From: Daucus carota subsp. sativus
Lineage: Eukaryota > Streptophyta > Magnoliopsida > Apiales > Apiaceae
Length of the DNA stretch: 64,000 bases
Assembly (NCBI RefSeq): GCF_001625215.2
Contig: NC_030383.2
Span: forward strand, 4,290,779-4,354,778
Direction of reading: 5' to 3'
Part shown: one piece after another, positions 59,353-64,000 of the stretch
Numbering within the stretch: the stretch's first letter is position 1
Layout: each line of letters opens with the position of its first letter
Made by a program: the position numbers and the translations under genes
Notes under the pieces: generated by a model
The model's database searches: none
Seen by the model: the letters and a program-made list of their open reading frames with translations, nothing else
What the model was told of the DNA's origin: nothing

Positions 59353-60394
59353 AGAGTTTAAAGTGAAGGAATTATAAATACGTGTGCCAATCATATGTAC
59401 TTAACTTTAATTGAGATCTACATTGTTTTTCAACAAAGCAATTATGCAAAGTGCGGTTGATGGAGATAGATTGGATTTGATTGGATGATTGTAATCAGTG
59501 GAGGAGCCGGAGCCGCGTACCATATATTTTAAGAGGTCACTCATCCACACTCTTATCAAAATCAAATAATGCTCAATTATTCAAGATTAATGCAACATCG
59601 ACAAATTTTAACTCACTCATCTCGTGATGTTTAACACTTTTAACTTCTGGTTCCTTGACATTCTATGCGGTTCGGGGTGCAACAAGCTGTCTCATGGTGG
59701 GTCTGGTTGAACAGGATGTAACGTAGTAGGATGGGTAAAACAAAAACTGGAAAAATGAGTACATGGAAGAATTGAAGCATATGATTTCAAGTTGGGAGCT
59801 GGATAACTGGAACATGTATGTCGGATTTTAGGTCCGGTCTTTAAGTCATTTCGGATCTTGAAATATATATGTATGTTTTATTTATTTGTTATAATATTTT
59901 TAAAATTAAAGTCAATTACATCAATTAATAAAAAAATTAATCATTAAATTTTTAGTAACTCATAAGTCAATTATAACATAAATTTAAATAAATAATTTTA
60001 ATATACATATTTATTGACATCGGTGTATGTCATAAATCATTATTTCAAATCAACCCAGGTTGCGAGGGCAATCATTTTAAGTTGGAAGCTGGATCAACTA
60101 ATCTTACTTCAAGTTTTAAAGTCAAGCTCATAGTTATGGAATTTTTATAACTCCTAATTCTAGTTGAAATTTTATGTTTTGGTTGAGTTCGAACTACTCA
60201 ACTCTGCTAAAATCTAGGTCTATGAGCAGATCTAACTGTTCATTAGGAAAGTCGAGATCCAACTTCACAAACTCAATTCTATTTGGTTCGATAGGAAACC
60301 GAACTTCAGTTTGAAAAAATTAATTATATTTGATAACTTTATCGAGCTGAACTAAGTTTTACTACAAATGTGAGATATCAGTGAGTACAGCTCA
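59353..60394. other. Intergenic, no gene seen
   Basis: AT-rich. A GTGGAGGAGCCGGAGCCGCG stretch near 59499 looks like part of an old dispersed repeat, but no ends could be assigned. Confidence 0.45.
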
Positions 60395-60402
60395 AGTTCA
60401 AC

Positions 60403-61070
60403 TAGGGATGGCCATTCACCCCGCCCCGCTCGACTCCGATCCGATCCCCGCCCCGTTCGGGTCGGGGATTCGGGGAATTTTTCGGGGGCGGGGCGGGGAT
60501 CGGGGAAATTTCTATAAAAAATTCGGGGATCGGGGCGGGGTCGGGGATTGGTGTCTCCCCGCCCCGATCCCCGACCCCAATTATATATATATATAAATAA
60601 TAATATATTTATGTATATATATTATACTAAATATATTATTTAAAATAGATAAGCTTTATAATATAATTAAAATTAAAATATAATCTTTATTTTTATTGAT
60701 TGATTATAAATATATTATAATATAATATATTTAATAATATTAAATTGTCGTTTAATTATATTATAAATCAATTGTAATATGATTTGATGTTGAAATATAA
60801 GATAATATTATTTTATTAGTATATTAGGAGTTAGTAGTTTGTTTTTTTTATTAAAAAGTATATTATATATTATAAATTATTATGTTTTTATTAAAAATAA
60901 AATTCCCCGACTCCCCGCGGGGATCCCCGTTCCCCATTCGGGGCGGGGATCGGGGAGAAAAATAATCCCCGTTCGGGGTTCGGGGCGGGGTCGGGGAGGG
61001 GTCATGAATTCGGGGATCGGGGTCGGGGATAGCACTCCCCGCCCCCGAAGTGCCCCCGTGCCCATCCCTG
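60403..61070. mobile_element. hAT-like element with CGGGGATCGGGG subterminal repeats
   Basis: Ends TAGGGATGGCC and GGCCATCCCTG-like inverse (GCCCATCCCTG), flanked by an exact 8-bp duplication AGTTCAAC (60395-60402 and 61071-61078). Both ends carry ~170 bp of very GC-rich repeats built from CCCCGCCCCGATCC, around an extremely AT-rich centre. No transposase. It lies ~320 bp upstream of the PKS TATA box. Confidence 0.9.
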
Positions 61071-61392
61071 AGTTCAACCACACTCAAAAAGTTATAAGCA
61101 ATTCGAATTCACAAACATTCCTTCTTTATTCAACGGCTCGAGTTCGATCGAATTACAAATATGATCAATAAATTTATCAAATTTGGTTCGAATAGATAAT
61201 AAAAACTTCAAACTCGAATTTGTCAATGAATATTTTTTGACTCGACTCGACTTGGTTTGTCGACGTCAATAAGACGATATGATAGATACTGAGAATAAAA
61301 TAGAATTATTTGAAAAAAGTATAAACCGATTCCAAAAGAGTAGTAGTATCTGTCAAGTGTCAAAATTTTACACCAGGCTTCAAAAGAAAGCT

Positions 61393-61562
61393 GTATATAA
61401 GACTAGTTGCAGGACACAGAGAGTTTAAATCATACTACTGTATATAACAAGTGTACATGTGGGTTGTTGTTGTGTCAGTGTTAGTCTACAGTTTACTTAG
61501 TTATCATCAGAAATAGAACTCACTTTTATTCTATTTCAGTCAGATCACAAAAAGAATTAGTT
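61393..61562 (+). promoter_or_regulatory. Core promoter and leader of the PKS gene
   Basis: GTATATAAG at 61393 is a good TATA box about 170 bp before the start codon. The leader shows no splice sites. Confidence 0.55.
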
Positions 61563-63239
61563 ATGGAAACTCCTGCTGTGATTAAATTGAACACCTTCAA
61601 ATACAACTCCTCCTCAGTAGCCCAGCCACCAATCTTTTTTCACAATACTACCAACACTATGGAAATTCCACAGCTTCAGTTTCAATCTGCATCTGTTTTT
61701 TCGAACCCCAGCACTCAAATTACTTATCTGAAACCTCCTTCTGAGACCAAATCATCTGTCACAGAAGTCGCGGTGGAAGATGCAGAAATTAGCATCTTTG
61801 ACGCGCAAAAGTACTTCAATGATACTAGTGATCCGAAAACTAGGCCTTCAGTTTCGCCATCAATTATCTCTACTCCTAATCGCGATGATGAGAGCACGAT
61901 TAGCGGTAGCAATGTTATTAATCCTAGCAGGCTGTCCTGTGGGAGCGCGGGGTATAATCGGGTACGTTCTTTCCATGCAACTCCCACTGCCTCGTCCGAG
62001 GCTAGCTGGAACAGCCAGACCGGTCTATTGTCACATCCTGCAGGAGGTCTGGCGGTTTCGCTCCGAAGTGTGCCTAATTCGAATTCAAATTCCAAAATTC
62101 AGGAGAGGCTAAAAGGAGGTTCGGTTAGTAATGGGACTACAAAATGGTTTTTTCGACGAAAGTGTCCCTGCTCGGGAAAAAAATCGGTTCAGGTCAAGGA
62201 GCCCGCGGCTAATTTGTACACTAAACCGCCGCAGCCTGATCATCCGCATCAAAAATTAGTACAACAATCACAAGAGAGGATCAGTGTATCATCAACTCAT
62301 AGTAAGAACTTAAATTCTCCAACAAGCTACGATCAATTTTCATCCAAGCCGTTTCAAACGCATCAGCAACAACGTCTTACAGGTTCAGCCAGGCCGGTTG
62401 TTAGTGAAACTACAACAGGCGGTTTTTCCTTCCCAATTCTGAATACCCTGTCGACAAAGCATAATTCCCCGGAGGAACCGCCTCGAGACTCGCTGGAAGT
62501 TTTCCAGCCAGTACTCGAGGAGCTTCCTCCGCAAAGAAAGGCCATCGGGGCCCGGGGATTCGGGTTCCCTGGGAGCCCGATCTCCCGAGTCGTGGCCTTA
62601 GACGACGACATAGCCAGCGACGCCAGCTCGGACTTATTCGAAATCGAGAGCTTCTCAACGCAAACAACTTCGTACCCAATGTACCGAAGGCGTGACTCAC
62701 TAGACGAGGCCCCGAATTTCACTACCCGAAGAGTCTCCGCTAGTAACATCTACTCAAGACGAAGCGTAGACGAGCCGATGACACCTTCAGTAGCTCCCAC
62801 AGAGTGTTATGAGCCGAGTGAAGCCAGCATTGACTGGAGTGTGACGACAGCCGAGGGATTCGATCGATCGAGTGTCACGAATTTCTCGATATCCGCATCC
62901 GAATTCGACGAATTGACAATGACACGCCAGGGCTGGGTCAATAATGGCAATGGCAATGCTGCGAGATACAAGAAAGGAGGCGGTGGAGGAGGCGGAGGAG
63001 GACTTTTAATGAGCTGTCGGCAAGAGAAGGCGGTGAGCGTAGGGCCGCAGCCGGTGAGATGTACGGTAGGAGAGGGACAACATGGAGCAATGGCGCCATT
63101 AATGTCCACGTTCATGCATGTGGGAGGTAGGGTACTTCAGAACAATAACAATAATAATAGTAACAAGAACAAGCAGTCGCAGCAGCCACCACTCGCACGA
63201 TCTCATTCTGCCAGATTGTCTCGGGCTTTCGCGGCATAG
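61563..63239 (+). CDS. PKS1: PHYTOCHROME KINASE SUBSTRATE (PKS) protein
   Basis: This intronless gene encodes 558 residues. The family marks are in order: DAEISIFDAQKYFND (73-87), a Ser-rich region with SEASWNSQTGLLSHP, the basic/cysteine block WFFRRKCPCSGKKSVQV, GFGFPGSP, the acidic SDASSDLFEIESFST, ECYEPSEASIDWSVTTAEGF and a C-terminal ARSHSARL. PKS proteins are plasma-membrane-associated partners of phototropins and phytochromes A and B, acting in phototropism, leaf flattening and hypocotyl growth. The cysteines in the KCPCSG block are known to be relevant for membrane attachment in this family. A poly-Gly tract (GGA repeats at 62980-63000) and a poly-Asn tract (AAT/AAC, 63139-63160) look length-variable. 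The numbered member (PKS1 rather than PKS4) is uncertain. Confidence 0.93.
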   Translation: METPAVIKLNTFKYNSSSVAQPPIFFHNTTNTMEIPQLQFQSASVFSNPSTQITYLKPPSETKSSVTEVAVEDAEISIFDAQKYFNDTSDPKTRPSVSPSIISTPNRDDESTISGSNVINPSRLSCGSAGYNRVRSFHATPTASSEASWNSQTGLLSHPAGGLAVSLRSVPNSNSNSKIQERLKGGSVSNGTTKWFFRRKCPCSGKKSVQVKEPAANLYTKPPQPDHPHQKLVQQSQERISVSSTHSKNLNSPTSYDQFSSKPFQTHQQQRLTGSARPVVSETTTGGFSFPILNTLSTKHNSPEEPPRDSLEVFQPVLEELPPQRKAIGARGFGFPGSPISRVVALDDDIASDASSDLFEIESFSTQTTSYPMYRRRDSLDEAPNFTTRRVSASNIYSRRSVDEPMTPSVAPTECYEPSEASIDWSVTTAEGFDRSSVTNFSISASEFDELTMTRQGWVNNGNGNAARYKKGGGGGGGGGLLMSCRQEKAVSVGPQPVRCTVGEGQHGAMAPLMSTFMHVGGRVLQNNNNNNSNKNKQSQQPPLARSHSARLSRAFAA

Positions 63240-64000
63240 ACTCTGTGACGGAATCAGAATTTCAAAATACTGAACATAATATATTTTTGGTTGAGATTTC
63301 AAAAACTATTGATGATTGATTTTTGAAGTTCAGCTAAGACGGGAGTAGAGCCCGAAGTCCGGAGTGGGGCCTATCTCTAGATACCACAAAAGAACTGCAT
63401 GCCGTGGCTTTCTTCCGACTAGTGAATAAGGTAAGGTCCTTGTTACCATATATTTTGTCCACTGCAGAGTACAAATTTGAAGGGGTTTCGGTCTACATAC
63501 CCCTCTTGCCTCCTCATGCAATTGCTCCTTTATTTCCTTTTTGTTTTCTTGTCAAAATATGTACTTTTCATGTTTGATTATGTGTACACACTTGAGCATA
63601 TTGTTTATATTTACGACTGGTTTGTTGTAATTATCAATAAAATCATTTTCAAGATAATCATACATACGTGTCGCTCTTTTCTTCTTACTTCCCAGTAGTA
63701 GGGTACAGAGGATTCGAATTCAGTCTATATCTGAGAGAGTCTATATTAAATTGTTTTCAAGACGAGATTGATCAATCGGAATTAGAACCCGGACGACAAC
63801 AGATAAAATCACTTTCCATGAGCTGTATTCCTAGTTAGCGTCTATGGTTATAAAAATCTCTGATTCGGTCTATTAATCTTGCAAGTCGTCTCCCCGATTC
63901 GACTTTTATAATCCGATTGATTATTATAAATTTCTCTAAATAATATGTTATATAGTAAATTGAACCAATATATTAAATATTATTATAATATTTATAGATA
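63240..64000. other. PKS 3' UTR and downstream spacer
   Basis: A probable poly(A) signal AATAAA is at 63637. After that the sequence is AT-rich with no gene or element that I can support. Confidence 0.5.

Noticed and set aside
60381..61171. Gly/Arg/Pro-rich ORFs in both strands
   Set aside because: They arise from the CGGGG/CCCCG subterminal repeats of a hAT-like element.
61724..62749. Minus-strand ORFs inside the PKS gene
   Set aside because: They are shadows of a well-supported coding frame with conserved PKS motifs.

Overview
This window looks like nuclear DNA from a flowering plant, most likely a eudicot. It is AT-rich, the genes have many introns with GT-AG borders, the protein families are plant ones, and the intergenic space is packed with small plant-type DNA transposons (Stowaway, Tourist, hAT-like, Mutator-like and Helitron). 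The species cannot be fixed from sequence alone.

Layout. 1-2,955: a partial minus-strand gene and a Helitron 3' end. 3,394-6,175: a small secreted leucine-rich-repeat protein with six exons, followed by a dead fragment of an ankyrin/PGG membrane protein and two nested foldback or Stowaway elements. 8,650-10,767: a class I LOB-domain transcription factor, closest in style to LBD36/ASL1. 14,260-20,129: a 17-exon major-facilitator transporter of the ZINC INDUCED FACILITATOR-LIKE (ZIFL) family, with a palindrome-rich hAT-like insertion in intron 5. 21,019-21,354: a Kazal-type protease inhibitor. 21,678-36,060: a duplicated HINT1 (histidine-triad) locus with two intact five-exon copies and two broken remnants, separated by minisatellite, MITEs and two Mutator-like elements. 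38,201-38,641: an orphan ORF. 42,157-43,600: an AREB3/DPBF3-like group A bZIP gene whose last exon I could not find. 45,300-49,153: a UBA2-type RNA-binding protein gene with a 3'-UTR intron. 49,300-61,070: almost entirely transposon-derived. 61,563-63,239: an intronless PHYTOCHROME KINASE SUBSTRATE (PKS) gene.

The genes are independent plant transcription units with no operon logic. Several touch hormone, light or developmental signalling (AREB-type bZIP, PKS, LBD), but nothing shows that they act together. I found no clear new biological system. The strongest unusual observations are: (i) HINT copy 1 appears to have lost its original start codon by deletion and to use an ATG from the upstream repeat; (ii) a Mutator-like element with a perfect 9-bp target duplication keeps both ends of its transposase gene but not the catalytic core; (iii) several hAT-like elements carry dense, short subterminal repeats, one a near-perfect palindrome array inside an intron; (iv) the ZIFL gene has a GC-AG intron and an in-frame 84-bp duplication. 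All splice models were made by hand from reading-frame continuity and remembered family sequences; no search was run.
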